Assembly (NCBI RefSeq): GCF_000626715.1
Contig: NZ_AQRA01000006.1
Span: 372,001 to 436,000 of the forward strand
DNA length: 64,000 nt
Origin: Aquimarina atlantica
GTDB lineage: Bacteria; Bacteroidota; Bacteroidia; Flavobacteriales; Flavobacteriaceae
Reading direction: 5' to 3'
The translations under genes were made by a program, and so were the position numbers. Numbering within the stretch: position 1 is the first letter of the stretch; each line of letters opens with the position of its first letter. Below are positions 1-9,582 of this stretch, piece after piece. The notes under the pieces were generated by a model that worked only from the letters and a program-made list of their open reading frames with translations, searched no databases and was not told where the DNA came from.

Positions 1-354
1 ACTTTGATGGATTTCTCTGCAAAATGGGATCCTATCCCAACTATGCTTTGTCAAAATCATACAGCTTTGGTTAAAGGGTTTATGGGGCAAACTACAGCTT
101 ATAATCCTAATGAGATTAAGTCTAATGTATTAGTATTGGGTGAAAATAAGACCAACTCAGAAGCTCGCTATATACATGGGATTAAAGGAAAAGGATTCTT
201 TACATTTTACGGAGGGCACGACCCCGAAGATTATACACATAGAGTCGGTGATCCAAAGACAGAGCTAGAATTACATCCTAACTCACCAGGATATAGACTA
301 ATTCTAAACAACGTACTCTTTCCTGCTGCAAAAAAGAAAAAGCAAAAAACCTGA
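1..354 (+). CDS. C-terminal part of flavobacterial 'asparagine synthetase B'-type protein (runs off left edge)
   Basis: The frame is open from base 1 and ends at 354, giving 117 visible residues. The text (SAKWDPIPTMLCQNH, GKGFFTFYGGHDPEDY, and a lysine-rich end after NNVLFPAA) matches, from memory, the C-terminus of a roughly 400-residue exported flavobacterial family usually labelled asparagine synthetase B. That label is doubtful, since nothing visible resembles a synthetase catalytic site; the family looks more like a ThuA/glutamine-amidotransferase-type fold (inference). The TTG and ATG codons near the edge are internal, because homologues continue upstream. Confidence 0.7.
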   Translation, partial: TLMDFSAKWDPIPTMLCQNHTALVKGFMGQTTAYNPNEIKSNVLVLGENKTNSEARYIHGIKGKGFFTFYGGHDPEDYTHRVGDPKTELELHPNSPGYRLILNNVLFPAAKKKKQKT

Positions 355-457
355 TTGCAATTTCGTACTCCTAATCACGGTTTACAGGGATAAATTTACG
401 TACTACATTTTATAATTTTGTTTTTAGATTCATGATAATGAAGCCTACATAAACAAA

Positions 458-1465
458 ATGATAAAAAAAGTATTAATGATATTAGCTGCGATTTTTCTAT
501 TACTAACTACACTGGGTATTTATGGAGTGTATCGTTTTTTAAATCCATTTGGAGAATTGGTAAATAAGGAGAAATCTAATTCTTATTTCTATACACGGGA
601 TGGAGATAAAATTGTACACAGTCCGATGGGAAATTGGTTTTCTTTAGGTAAGACCGAAATGAATGTTGATTTTGATACTTTTCAGGTTTTAGGAAGAGAG
701 TATGCAAAAGATCAAAACCATGCATATTATGGTGCAAAACTTCTGGATTTTGATATTGATGTTTCTTCTTTTACTGTTAAGTTTGATTATAATATACCTA
801 TGGATAAAAACCATGTATACATTTTGTATGATCGATATGATTTAGAAGATGGAGGAGGTTTTAAAATTTTAGAAGATGCAGACCCGGCCACATATGAACA
901 GTTAAATTTTAGTTTTGCAAAAGACAAGAATTATATATTTAGGGATAATGAAAAACTAACAGAAGTAGACTATACATCTTTTGAAATACTTAATGAAGAG
1001 TTTTGCAAGGATAACAAAGGAGTATACTATTACTTATATCATGAACCCTTACGTAAGATTGAAACGAACCTATCAGAAGTAACTGTATTAAATCAATATT
1101 GTATTCGTGATGATAAATATGTATACCTTCATACCAGTAGAAGGAATGGAGAAAGCGTTGATGAAGTAGTTAGTATACCTTATAAGAATGCTGAAAAAAT
1201 AACGTTTTTTGAAAATAATAGAATAATAAAAATAGATGATACGATCTATTATGAAACAACACCCTTAAAAGAAGCAGATGCCGATACTTTTGAAGAAGTA
1301 GGATATGGATATACCAAAGATATCAATCATGTTTTTTTTCTTGGAGAAATTGTTGAAGGTGCAGATTCTAAAACTTTTAAATATAATAGTAGAAACTACA
1401 CTTTTTCAGACAAAAATTATATTTATGAATCGGGAGAAATTTTAAAGAAATCAAAAAGATGGTAA
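458..1465 (+). CDS. DKNYY-type repeat protein, membrane-anchored
   Basis: This 335-residue protein has one hydrophobic segment at about residues 6-27, followed by a long exported domain. The exported part is built from repeats around the phrase K-D-x-N-x-x-Y-Y/F (for example KDQNHAYYG, MDKNHVYI, KDKNYIF, KDINHVFF, DKNYIY), often followed by a DxxTFE phrase. This is the DKNYY family pattern. These proteins have no known enzymatic role and are thought to form repeated beta structure on the periplasmic or surface side. It is a stand-alone gene between AT-rich spacers. Confidence 0.72.
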   Translation: MIKKVLMILAAIFLLLTTLGIYGVYRFLNPFGELVNKEKSNSYFYTRDGDKIVHSPMGNWFSLGKTEMNVDFDTFQVLGREYAKDQNHAYYGAKLLDFDIDVSSFTVKFDYNIPMDKNHVYILYDRYDLEDGGGFKILEDADPATYEQLNFSFAKDKNYIFRDNEKLTEVDYTSFEILNEEFCKDNKGVYYYLYHEPLRKIETNLSEVTVLNQYCIRDDKYVYLHTSRRNGESVDEVVSIPYKNAEKITFFENNRIIKIDDTIYYETTPLKEADADTFEEVGYGYTKDINHVFFLGEIVEGADSKTFKYNSRNYTFSDKNYIYESGEILKKSKRW

Positions 1466-1537
1466 TATAATGTTGTAAGGTAATTTAAGTACTACGACTA
1501 CATTGTCTAGAATTAACTTATTTAACAAATTGTACTC

Positions 1538-2347
1538 ATGAAAAATCTTATCCTAGTATCACTTTTGATTACAACTATTATTTCCTGTAAACAAGAAGTA
1601 AAACCAGAGAAAGAAATTAAGGTTCGCAAAGAACAAAAAGAAGAGATTATACCAGATAGATCAGGAGATTTTCCCGAAGATATTGCAACTGTTTTTAAAG
1701 CTCATGGGGGCATTAACAAGTTTGATCAAATGAATAGTATGATTTTTGAGATAGCTAAGCCCGAAGGAAACGAAAAACATACTATAGATCTTAAAACTCG
1801 TTATGCACGAGTAGAAACAAACAAATTTGTTTTGGGGTTTGATGGTAAAGAAGCTTGGATAGAGCAGGATTCTACTTATTTTAAAGGAAACCCTCGTTTT
1901 TATCACAATCTGATGTTCTACTTTTATGCAATGCCTTTTGTTTTGGGTGATGATGGAATTTCATATCAAAAGGTTGATGATCTTAATGTAGATGATGTTT
2001 CATATGCTGGTTATAAAATATCTTACGGAGATGGTGTAGGAGATTCACCCAAAGATAATTATTTCCTTTATTATGATAAAGTATCTGGAAAGATGAAATT
2101 TCTGGGATATACGGTTACATTTTTTAGTAAAGAATCCAGCGAAAAAATAAGTCTGATAGAATATACTACCTGGAATGATGTAAACGGAATATTACTTCCT
2201 GCAACTCTTAAATGGAGAGCGTATAAAGATGGTGTAGTAGGAGAGGTTAAAAGCGAAATAAATTTTGTAAATGCTAAAGTAGATAAGAAAAAAGTTTCTG
2301 GTTCATTGTTCAAAAAAACTGTTATAGAAGAAAGTAAGACTTTGTAG
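1538..2347 (+). CDS. Lipoprotein, DUF6503-like
   Basis: This 269-residue protein starts with a lipoprotein signal (LLITTIISCKQ, lipid Cys near 17) and a charged linker. The main domain begins with AHGGINKFDQMNSM and continues as antiparallel-strand-like sequence (LKTRYARVETNKFVLGFDG, KAWIEQD). The opening 'AHGG...F..M..M.FE' and the size fit the exported DUF6503 family of Bacteroidota, which resembles LolA/LolB-type lipid-carrier folds. Ligand and partner are unknown, and the family call is from memory. It lies 72 nt after the DKNYY gene on the same strand. Confidence 0.55.
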   Translation: MKNLILVSLLITTIISCKQEVKPEKEIKVRKEQKEEIIPDRSGDFPEDIATVFKAHGGINKFDQMNSMIFEIAKPEGNEKHTIDLKTRYARVETNKFVLGFDGKEAWIEQDSTYFKGNPRFYHNLMFYFYAMPFVLGDDGISYQKVDDLNVDDVSYAGYKISYGDGVGDSPKDNYFLYYDKVSGKMKFLGYTVTFFSKESSEKISLIEYTTWNDVNGILLPATLKWRAYKDGVVGEVKSEINFVNAKVDKKKVSGSLFKKTVIEESKTL

Positions 2348-2418
2348 ATAATGTATGTTGTAATGCCAGAAAACTTAATTGAAAATAAGTTTTAAAAATC
2401 AAATAAGATTAAGAGAAT

Positions 2419-3237
2419 ATGACATTACATTTCAGGTTCATTACTATAATTTTAGTTTTAACTTTTTGTACAAATAATTTTGCTCAGCCACAGGAAATAC
2501 CAAATACGGCCAAATTACCTGATACTTCATCATGGGAATCTGTAAGGAGGCAAATTAAAATGGAGACCCGTTTTATCAAGAGATGGCCTGATGCCGAGCA
2601 TTATTATAAAAGAGGTAAATATAAAGCAGTAATACATGAGTGGAAATCAGCATTATCAGATTTGGATAAATCAATTGAGTTTAACCCTAATGTAATGATT
2701 TCATATTATATTAGAGGGGGTGTGAAGGAAAGATTAGATGATTTAGAAGGATCGAGAGATGATTTTTCAAAAGTTATCGAACTAAGACCAGATTTTAAAA
2801 TGGCTTGGTTAGATAGAGCCCAGATTTATACAAAACTTAAAAATTTTGATGCTGCAAAAGCAGATTTGGATATGGCTCTAAAATTGTACCCAAATTGGAG
2901 CCTCGCTTTCTTTCGATTTGGTAATTTGTATAGTGATAAAAAAGACTACGATAAGGCAATAATATATTACGAAAAATGTATAGAAATCAACAAAGGTTCA
3001 TATATGGCATATAATAATTTGGGAGATATATATTATAAGAAAAAGAACTATGACAAAGCAATTTTTTATACCACAGAAGCAATACTAATTTTTCCCAACT
3101 ATGTAAAAGCTTTAAAAACAAGAGTAGGAGCAAAAATAGCTAAAGGAGATACGGATTTTTGTGAAGATATTAAAAAGTTGGTAAAATTAGGAGATATAGA
3201 ATCGATATCAATTATTAATGAATATTGCCCAAATTGA
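2419..3237 (+). CDS. Exported TPR-repeat protein
   Basis: This 272-residue protein has an N-terminal signal peptide ending near NNFAQ (about residue 22). At least four tetratricopeptide repeats follow from about residue 60 to 240, recognisable by phrases such as ALSDLDKSIEFNPN, AKADLDMALKLYPNW, YDKAIIYYEKCIEIN and YDKAIFYTTEAILIFPN. TPR arrays act as periplasmic protein-interaction scaffolds; the partner cannot be inferred. A strong hairpin follows the stop codon, so transcription probably ends here. Confidence 0.85.
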   Translation: MTLHFRFITIILVLTFCTNNFAQPQEIPNTAKLPDTSSWESVRRQIKMETRFIKRWPDAEHYYKRGKYKAVIHEWKSALSDLDKSIEFNPNVMISYYIRGGVKERLDDLEGSRDDFSKVIELRPDFKMAWLDRAQIYTKLKNFDAAKADLDMALKLYPNWSLAFFRFGNLYSDKKDYDKAIIYYEKCIEINKGSYMAYNNLGDIYYKKKNYDKAIFYTTEAILIFPNYVKALKTRVGAKIAKGDTDFCEDIKKLVKLGDIESISIINEYCPN

Positions 3238-3314
3238 TTGATAAAGTAATATAACCTTAATGACAATTGTATTTTCTTAGTAAGTATACATTAGCCTATA
3301 TTAGGGACAGATTT

Positions 3315-3364
3315 TTTTAAAGAAGTAACGCCTTTTTAACTAAAAAGGCGTTACTTCTTTAAAA
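3315..3364. terminator. Bidirectional intrinsic terminator
   Basis: A perfect 23-bp inverted repeat (3315-3337 with 3342-3364) around a 4-nt loop. The GC core GTAACGCC/GGCGTTAC is flanked by A and T runs on both sides, so it can terminate both the plus-strand TPR gene and the minus-strand amidohydrolase pair that converge here. Confidence 0.9.
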
Positions 3365-3380
3365 GGATTATTTAAAACTA

Positions 3381-4673
3381 TTATTTAGTGTATTTTTCAC
3401 TATATCGTTTCCATAACTTAGTCTGATGGCTTTCTAAGCTAATATCACGTCCTTGAATAAAAGCTTTCTCTAATTGATTTGTGCGCATATCCAGAGCATC
3501 ACCAATACTTATAAATAAAGTAGCATCTTTGCCAACTTCAAGAGTTCCGGTACTATTATCTATACCTAGAATTTTGGCACTATTACCAGTAATAAGCTGT
3601 AAGGCTTTTTCTTTATCTAATCCATGTGCAGCAACAGTTCCTGCCTGAAATGGTAAATTTCGAGCATTAGCGCGCTCCATTTGCCCGCTATTCTGTATTG
3701 CGACCAATACTCCAGCATCCATCAATAATTTTGCATTTTTATAGGGTAAATCATAATCTTCATCTTCTTGTTGCGGAGTAGAATGTGTTCTTGTAGCTAA
3801 TACAGGGATATTGTTTTGTTTTAACTGATTTGCAACTTTGTAAGCTTCATAAGCACCTACCAAAACTATTTTCTTGATATCATTTTCTTTAGAAATACGA
3901 AGTACATCCAAAATTTCTTTTTCGGTATTTACATGTACAAACAAAGTTTTTGATCCATCAAAAATGCCTTTCATTGCAAGATGAGGAAGGTTTACTGTTG
4001 TTGTATTTGATTTAATAGAAGCTTTGGATTGATGTATAAAATCTACCAATTCTGTTATTTGTTCTACATATTTTTTATTGGGTTTATATCCTGGTTCTTC
4101 ACCAAGCCACCAACGACCCCTGGTAAAGGAACTTGGCCAATTGATGTGGATACCATCATCTACTTTTATAGTTGCATCTTCCCAATTCCAGGCATCTAGT
4201 TGTACAATCGATGATGTTCCCGAAATTCTACCGCCACGGGGAGTAATCTGCGCCATCAAAACACCATTAGGGCGCATGCTTTCAACAATTTTACTCTCTG
4301 CGTTGTAAGCAATAATGCTTCGAATATGCGGGTTGTAATTTCCAATCTCGCTATCGTCATCTGTGGCACGAACAGCACCTATTTCTACTAATCCTAATGT
4401 AGAATTTGGAGCTATAAAACCAGGATAGACATGTTTACCAGAAGCATCGATTACGGTTCCTTTTGCAGAGGCACTTCCATTAGTACCTATTGCCGTTATC
4501 TTTCCCTTTTCAAAAATGAGAATGCTGTTTTCAATAACTTTTCCATTACCAATGTGCGCTGTAGCACCAGTAATCGTTATTGCTTCACTCTGAACTTTTG
4601 CTGGAGTTTGCTGCGCTGTTACTTTTCCAAAGGAAATAATGTACAGTGCTATTATGAATACTATTTTTTTCAT
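3381..4673 (-). CDS. Exported amidohydrolase-like protein, metal site not conserved
   Basis: I place the start at 4673 (430 residues) because the signal peptide MKKIVFIIALYIISFGKVTAQ begins there; an ATG at 4754 would add 27 polar residues before it. The protein has the beta-sandwich and barrel phrases of the metallo-dependent amidohydrolase superfamily (GKITAIGTNG, GKHVYPGFIAP, NSAKILGIDNSTGTLEVGKDA). The HxH that should follow PGFI is absent (PGFIAPNSTLGL), so a catalytic dizinc centre is doubtful. It is the second gene of a pair with the 994-residue protein upstream and probably acts with it in the periplasm. Confidence 0.8.
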   Translation of the reverse strand: MKKIVFIIALYIISFGKVTAQQTPAKVQSEAITITGATAHIGNGKVIENSILIFEKGKITAIGTNGSASAKGTVIDASGKHVYPGFIAPNSTLGLVEIGAVRATDDDSEIGNYNPHIRSIIAYNAESKIVESMRPNGVLMAQITPRGGRISGTSSIVQLDAWNWEDATIKVDDGIHINWPSSFTRGRWWLGEEPGYKPNKKYVEQITELVDFIHQSKASIKSNTTTVNLPHLAMKGIFDGSKTLFVHVNTEKEILDVLRISKENDIKKIVLVGAYEAYKVANQLKQNNIPVLATRTHSTPQQEDEDYDLPYKNAKLLMDAGVLVAIQNSGQMERANARNLPFQAGTVAAHGLDKEKALQLITGNSAKILGIDNSTGTLEVGKDATLFISIGDALDMRTNQLEKAFIQGRDISLESHQTKLWKRYSEKYTK

Positions 4674-4760
4674 ATCTATTTTGTATAATTCTCTTGTCAC
4701 ACTAATCTTGTCGAAGTGTTGTTTGAATTGATTCTGAACAAGTTGAGTGTACATATATTT

Positions 4761-7745
4761 TTAATTAATAGTTTCTAAAGTTTCACATTCGAACTGTTGT
4801 TTTTCCTTTTTCTTGGCAGGTTGCGTTTTAAGACCACTGTTTTTTGCCTTTAACATCATAGTAGAAAGTTTGTTTCTTTCTGCTGCAATAGATTTTCTCA
4901 TAGCCTTATCTTTTTCAAGATCAAAATAGATTGCTCCTTCGATTATAGTCTTTTCTGCTTTTGCATATATCGATAGAGGGTGATCAGTCCATAATACTAA
5001 ATCTGCATCTTTGCCTATTTTGATACTTCCTACTCGGTCATCAATATGTAACAGTTTAGCAGGATTAAGAGTTACAAATTTCAAAGCATCTTCTTCGCTT
5101 ACACCACCGTATTTTACAGATTTTGCAGCTTCTTGATTAAGACGGCGAGACATTTCTCCATCATCACTATTAATTGCAGTAACGACCCCTTGTTTATGCA
5201 TAATTGCAGCATTATATGGGATCGCATCATTTACTTCATATTTATAAGCCCACCAATCAGAGAAGGTAGACCCTCCAACCCCATGTGTTGCCATTTTATC
5301 TGCTAATTTGTATCCTTCTAGAATATGCGTAAAAGTGTTAATTCTAAAGTTAAATTTTTCGGCAACCTTCATTAGCATATTGATCTCACTTTGAACATAA
5401 GAATGGCAGCTGATATAACGTTGACCGTTTATTATTTCTGCCAGAACCTCCATTTCGGTATCCTTACGATAGGGTTTACCGCTAGTTTTACGTTTATGAT
5501 ATTCTTTTGCACGAGAAAAGTAATCTATATATAATTGTTCGACTCCCATTCTTGATTGAGGGAAACGACTAAAACTTTGCCAGTTACTTTGTTTTACATT
5601 CTCTCCTAATGCGAATTTGATAAATTTAGGTGAATTGCGATAGATAAGGTTATTAGCGCTTTCTCCCCATTTTAATTTTATGATTGCAGAACGTCCTCCT
5701 ATTGGATTGGCAGAACCGTGAAGAATCTGTATTGAAGTTACACCACCGGCCAGGTTTCTATAGATATCGATATCATCAGGAGATACGACATCTTCGATAG
5801 TTACTTCAGCAGAAGAATTATGTCCAGCTTCGTTAATTGCTGCTGCAGCGATATGAGAATGCTCATCAACAATACCAGAGGTAAGGTGTTTTCCTGTAGC
5901 GTCTATTATTTTAGCGTTACTATCATTAAGGTTTTTACCAATAGCAGAGATTTTACCATTTTTGACTAGTACATCGGTCTTGGTTAAAATTCCATCGGTT
6001 TCATTGGTCCAAACTGTTGCATTTTTAAATAGTAGCGACTCTGATTTTAGTAATTGGGAATTCCCATATGCTATATTAGGATACACAACAGGAAGAACTT
6101 CTGGTTTTTCTTTTTTATCGGTCGACTTTTTATCCTTTTTTTCAGATGACTCTTCAGGTTTCTTCTTTGCCGAAAAAGAAGTTTGTGCTCCATTAGGAAG
6201 AATAGCCTTACCGCTCCAAAAATTAGGAGAATCAGTAATGCTGGATACAATCCTTGTATATTGCGTTTTAGTTGTATCAGTATCGGTAAAAGTGATAGTT
6301 ACCCAATCATTCTTATAGTTTATTTTAGTACCTAATTTTGTTTCGCCAAGTTTTATTTCGGCTTTAGGTTTTGTAGGCTTTCCAGAAATTGACATATCAT
6401 ATGTTTTTCCGGCAAGGGTTAGCTCATAATTACCGTTAATGTCGGTAACATTCATGTCATTAACTACATTTTTATGACCCTGTACCCAATTTTCATAAAT
6501 AATATTGTCTTTTGAAAATAATTCGCTTTTGGTGATTAGAAAATTGGCATAACTTCCTTTTTTTATACTTCCTAAAAGATTACTCTTTCCTAAAATCTGT
6601 GCAGGTACTGTTGTTAGAGCAGCAATGGCAGTTTTTTTATCAAGACCATACTCAATGGCTTTCATGATTCTATTTTTAAGATCTGCTATCTTTTTTAATT
6701 TATGGGTAGTTAAAGAAAAGGTAATCCCATTTTTTGATAATACTGAAGGATTTGTCGGAGCCTGGTTCCAATGTTTCATATCTCCAAGGCTTACCAAATT
6801 AGTCATAAAAGGGTCAGAAACATCATATGCTTCAGGAAAATCCAGAGGAATGATATACTTGGCATTGGTTGCTTTTACTTTGTCGATCCTGGCATATTCA
6901 TCTCCACCGCCAACAAGTATGTATTGTGTCTTAAATTGATCCCCAACCTTATCGGCTCTAAAACCGTTTATTCGGCTTCCGGCTTCAAAAATTTGAGGAA
7001 GGTTTTTATTCCTGTTTAAAGCTTCTAGAGATAGATCTTTGTTGGTTGCATTGCCACCAGCATACCAATCGGCATCGTGATACATTTGTCTTAGAAGTGC
7101 CATAGCTCCCATTAGTGAAGTAGGGTATATTTGTTTACTTTTATTACTCTTAGAAAAAGATAAAAATTGTGATGAACGATCACTTAATAGTCGATCTCCT
7201 TCTGTACCTTCATTATTTAGAGCCACCAATAGTCCTGTTCCTCTTACAATACCATCGGGCATATGTGTATTAAGCACTCCAAACCCTTCTTTTACATATT
7301 CTGTTGCCTTTTTGGCATCATATTTAAAGGATGTTAGAGCATTCGTTTCGGGACGAATGTGATCGTTCCAGTAATACCCTTCTCGGGAGGCTTCATATTG
7401 AGGATTACCACTAAAAGGGCTTCCTCCTTTCCGTTTAGGTTTTTCGATTCCAAAATTGGTAAACGGATCAATAAAAGAAGCATAAATATGCTTTCCCTTT
7501 AGGTCAATTATCACACTATTTGCAGGAGGTGTAATAGCATTCCCTACCTGTACAATCTTACCCTTTTGGATAATTAGAGTTCCGTTTTTGATTTCGGTAT
7601 CGGGTGTTGTGTGAATCGTTGCGTTTTTAAATACGGTATAATTAGAATTTGTGGTGTTAACCCCATCATTTTTTGGGAAATAATCCTGAGAGTAAGAATT
7701 TAAAATTCCGCATATCACCGTAAGTGATAATAGAAGTTTTTTCAT
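4761..7745 (-). CDS. Exported two-domain amidohydrolase (imidazolonepropionase-like superfamily)
   Basis: This 994-residue protein has a signal peptide (MKKLLLSLTVICGILNSYSQ) and two amidohydrolase modules joined by a Lys/Glu/Ser-rich linker at about residues 525-550. The first module (about 35-430) has the fold phrases but no HxH after 'ASFIDP'. The second (about 570-960) keeps VDEHSH (HxH near 629-631), a later His in THILEGYKLAD and Asp in AINSDDGEMSR, so it probably holds the metal site. Homologues are annotated only as amidohydrolase family, and the substrate is unknown. It is the first gene of a two-gene unit with the smaller homologue downstream. Confidence 0.87.
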   Translation of the reverse strand: MKKLLLSLTVICGILNSYSQDYFPKNDGVNTTNSNYTVFKNATIHTTPDTEIKNGTLIIQKGKIVQVGNAITPPANSVIIDLKGKHIYASFIDPFTNFGIEKPKRKGGSPFSGNPQYEASREGYYWNDHIRPETNALTSFKYDAKKATEYVKEGFGVLNTHMPDGIVRGTGLLVALNNEGTEGDRLLSDRSSQFLSFSKSNKSKQIYPTSLMGAMALLRQMYHDADWYAGGNATNKDLSLEALNRNKNLPQIFEAGSRINGFRADKVGDQFKTQYILVGGGDEYARIDKVKATNAKYIIPLDFPEAYDVSDPFMTNLVSLGDMKHWNQAPTNPSVLSKNGITFSLTTHKLKKIADLKNRIMKAIEYGLDKKTAIAALTTVPAQILGKSNLLGSIKKGSYANFLITKSELFSKDNIIYENWVQGHKNVVNDMNVTDINGNYELTLAGKTYDMSISGKPTKPKAEIKLGETKLGTKINYKNDWVTITFTDTDTTKTQYTRIVSSITDSPNFWSGKAILPNGAQTSFSAKKKPEESSEKKDKKSTDKKEKPEVLPVVYPNIAYGNSQLLKSESLLFKNATVWTNETDGILTKTDVLVKNGKISAIGKNLNDSNAKIIDATGKHLTSGIVDEHSHIAAAAINEAGHNSSAEVTIEDVVSPDDIDIYRNLAGGVTSIQILHGSANPIGGRSAIIKLKWGESANNLIYRNSPKFIKFALGENVKQSNWQSFSRFPQSRMGVEQLYIDYFSRAKEYHKRKTSGKPYRKDTEMEVLAEIINGQRYISCHSYVQSEINMLMKVAEKFNFRINTFTHILEGYKLADKMATHGVGGSTFSDWWAYKYEVNDAIPYNAAIMHKQGVVTAINSDDGEMSRRLNQEAAKSVKYGGVSEEDALKFVTLNPAKLLHIDDRVGSIKIGKDADLVLWTDHPLSIYAKAEKTIIEGAIYFDLEKDKAMRKSIAAERNKLSTMMLKAKNSGLKTQPAKKKEKQQFECETLETIN

Positions 7746-7804
7746 AAATGTAGTGTAAAAGTAAATTGAATCCGATTTAAAGATAATGGTTGAAATAAAA
7801 AGAG

Positions 7805-7833
7805 GTTGTTAATTAAGATTGTTTTAACATTAG
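7805..7833 (+). repeat. 29-nt direct repeat, copy 1 (leader of paralogue 1)
   Basis: A 29-nt block starting GTTGTTAATTAAG and ending TTTTAACATTAG is identical to 8808-8836. It lies 67 nt before the ATG of the first paralogue. The second copy lies at a similar distance (65 nt) before the second paralogue, so the duplication covered the promoter region as well as the gene. Confidence 0.9.
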
Positions 7834-7845
7834 CTATTGCCCTAT

Positions 7846-7853
7846 TAAATTTG
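7846..7853 (+). promoter_or_regulatory. Possible -7 element (TAnnTTTG) for the paralogue cluster
   Basis: TAAATTTG matches the Bacteroidota housekeeping -7 consensus and sits 47 nt before the ATG at 7901. No TTTG lies at the ideal 19-20 nt upstream; the nearest TTG is 24 nt away, inside the repeated block. The call rests on the -7 element alone. Confidence 0.35.
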
Positions 7854-7900
7854 TATTTTTAGAGTTATATCTATATTGATTAACAATAGAATACATAATA

Positions 7901-8596
7901 ATGAAAAGTTTTTTTATTCTTTTTTTATGGATTGGTAATACCTTGATGATTAGCCAAACCAATATAAACAACAATTTTAATTCTAGTAATAACTTAGCAT
8001 ATGATACTACAAAAGTACTTAATGTATATAATAGCCCTACTGGAAATAGTTATACCGAAAAATCGATAAAAGGACATAAATATTATAATGAGGAGTATAA
8101 AATAGCAGAAATTTATGTTGATGATAGGATGATTCATAAATATGCTGTTCGTTATGATGCCTATCACGATCAAATTGAGGTTATCGAGAATGATAAAAAA
8201 TTTGTGCTTTCTAAAGAAAATAAAATCCGGGTCGTTTTAAAAGACTATGAATACGGGCTACTATTAAATAAAAAGGGAGTAGAAGAGTATTTTATTCTCT
8301 TTAACAAGAATAAGGAAACTTCGTTAGTATTAAAAGCAAGAAAAAAAATCGAGGATGCCAAAAAACCTCAATCAGGTTTTGAGAAACCTAGGCCTCCAGC
8401 TTTTTATAGAGATTATTCTTATTTTATAAAAAATAATTCAGATGATTTAAAGAAAGTAAGACTGAAAAAGAATAGCATTCTTACCGTTTTGAAAGACAAA
8501 AAAGAAGAACTTGAAAAATTTGCATCTTCAAAGAAACTGAAGTTTAAAAAAGAAGCAGATTTAATTAAGATTATAGATTACTACAATACATTGTAG
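7901..8596 (+). CDS. Secreted protein of unknown family, tandem paralogue 1
   Basis: This 231-residue protein has a signal peptide (MKSFFILFLWIGNTLMISQ). I do not recognise the family. It shares with the next two genes a central block (KGHKYYNEEYKIAEIYVDD, then a VRYDAYHDQIEV-like phrase), an E-Y-F-I-L-F stretch, and a C-terminal block ending KFASSKKL, KIIDYYNTL. The C-terminal third is basic and helical-looking (KKEELEKFASSKKL). Homologues of this shape are common in Flavobacteriia without a function. It is probably expressed from the promoter region in the repeated leader. Confidence 0.8.
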   Translation: MKSFFILFLWIGNTLMISQTNINNNFNSSNNLAYDTTKVLNVYNSPTGNSYTEKSIKGHKYYNEEYKIAEIYVDDRMIHKYAVRYDAYHDQIEVIENDKKFVLSKENKIRVVLKDYEYGLLLNKKGVEEYFILFNKNKETSLVLKARKKIEDAKKPQSGFEKPRPPAFYRDYSYFIKNNSDDLKKVRLKKNSILTVLKDKKEELEKFASSKKLKFKKEADLIKIIDYYNTL

Positions 8597-8901
8597 TGCT
8601 ATTTTAGAGTTTTGTCCTGCACTAATTTTAAGATAAAAATATAATTCCTACTATTCTTTCTATTTTTAACTTCTAATAGAAACAGAATACATTCGTTCAG
8701 AAATTTCGATCTAATTTTGATTATTATATGTAGGGTGAATCCTTACATTGCTATATACGGTATGCCATAATTGAATCAAATATAAAGCTAAGGTTGATAT
8801 AAGAGATGTTGTTAATTAAGATTGTTTTAACATTAGATATACTAGTATAAACTAGGATTTTTAGAAATTTACGAAAATATTAACAATAAAATTTTATACT
8901 A
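8597..8901. other. Intergenic stretch between paralogues 1 and 2
   Basis: This stretch of 305 nt holds no credible gene on either strand. Its only recognisable content is the second copy of the 29-nt leader block (8808-8836). The rest is AT-rich, with no hairpin I would call a terminator. Confidence 0.6.
8808..8836 (+). repeat. 29-nt direct repeat, copy 2 (leader of paralogue 2)
   Basis: Identical over 29 nt to 7805-7833 and placed 65 nt before the ATG at 8902. The bases between the block and the start codon have diverged from copy 1, and the TAnnTTTG element of copy 1 is not kept. Confidence 0.9.
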
Positions 8902-9582
8902 ATGAAAAACCTTTTTATTCTTTTTTTAATCATAAGTAATACGGTAATGATTGGACAAGAGACCTTTGGAGGAGGAGCTTCGGACCCTGGAGGTAACACA
9001 GCAATAGGGCCTTTTAGTTCAACAATTATGGTACAACAAAAAGCTCGTAACACTACCATTAAAGGGCATCAGTATTTTGAAGAGAATAATGAAATGGCTA
9101 CAATATATGTGAATAAAAAGCAGGTACGCCAATGTTTGGTTAGATACAACGCTTTTAATGGAGAATTAGAATATGTAGATGATAATAAAAGATTTAATAT
9201 GCTAAAAGTAGAGAACTTAGAAGTTGCTCTTAAAAAGTATAGCTATAAATTGTATGAATATGAGGGAGATAGACAGTTTTTTGTTGTGTATAATAAAGGG
9301 GCGTTTTCTTTGGGAATGAAAGCATTGAAAAAAATAAAACAAGGAAAAGAAGCGGTAACCAGTTATGATGCCAGTACACCTTCAAAATATGTTGAGAATA
9401 ACAAATATTTTATAATTGATAATGAAAAAGGAGAGGTTAAAAAAGTAAAACTTAAGAAAAAAGATATACTTAAAGTTTTAGATAAAAAAGAAGAACTTGA
9501 AAAGTTTGCCTCTTCAAAAAAACTAAGTTTTAAGAAGGAAAAAGACGTGATTAAGATTATTAATTATTATAGTTCTCTATAG
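8902..9582 (+). CDS. Secreted protein of unknown family, tandem paralogue 2
   Basis: This 226-residue protein has a signal peptide ending near MIGQ. It is clearly homologous to its neighbours: KGHQYFEENNEMATIYVN, LVRYNAFNGELEYV, QFFVVYNKG and the C-terminal KKEELEKFASSKKL followed by KIINYYSSL. The region after the signal (about 20-45) is low in charge, rich in Gly and Ser, and different in each copy, as expected for a variable or exposed segment. Function unknown. Confidence 0.8.
   Translation: MKNLFILFLIISNTVMIGQETFGGGASDPGGNTAIGPFSSTIMVQQKARNTTIKGHQYFEENNEMATIYVNKKQVRQCLVRYNAFNGELEYVDDNKRFNMLKVENLEVALKKYSYKLYEYEGDRQFFVVYNKGAFSLGMKALKKIKQGKEAVTSYDASTPSKYVENNKYFIIDNEKGEVKKVKLKKKDILKVLDKKEELEKFASSKKLSFKKEKDVIKIINYYSSL

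Noticed and set aside
2370..2393. AAAACTTA/TAAGTTTT hairpin before the TPR gene
   Set aside because: An eight-bp all-AT-rich stem is expected by chance in sequence this AT-rich.
7120..7127. GTAGGGTA inside the two-domain amidohydrolase gene
   Set aside because: It lies in coding sequence and has no CGTT at the 14-nt spacing (the bases there are TATT), so it is not counted as a member of the ECF promoter set.
8730..8737. GTAGGGTG between paralogues 1 and 2
   Set aside because: The last base differs and no CGTT follows at the right distance.
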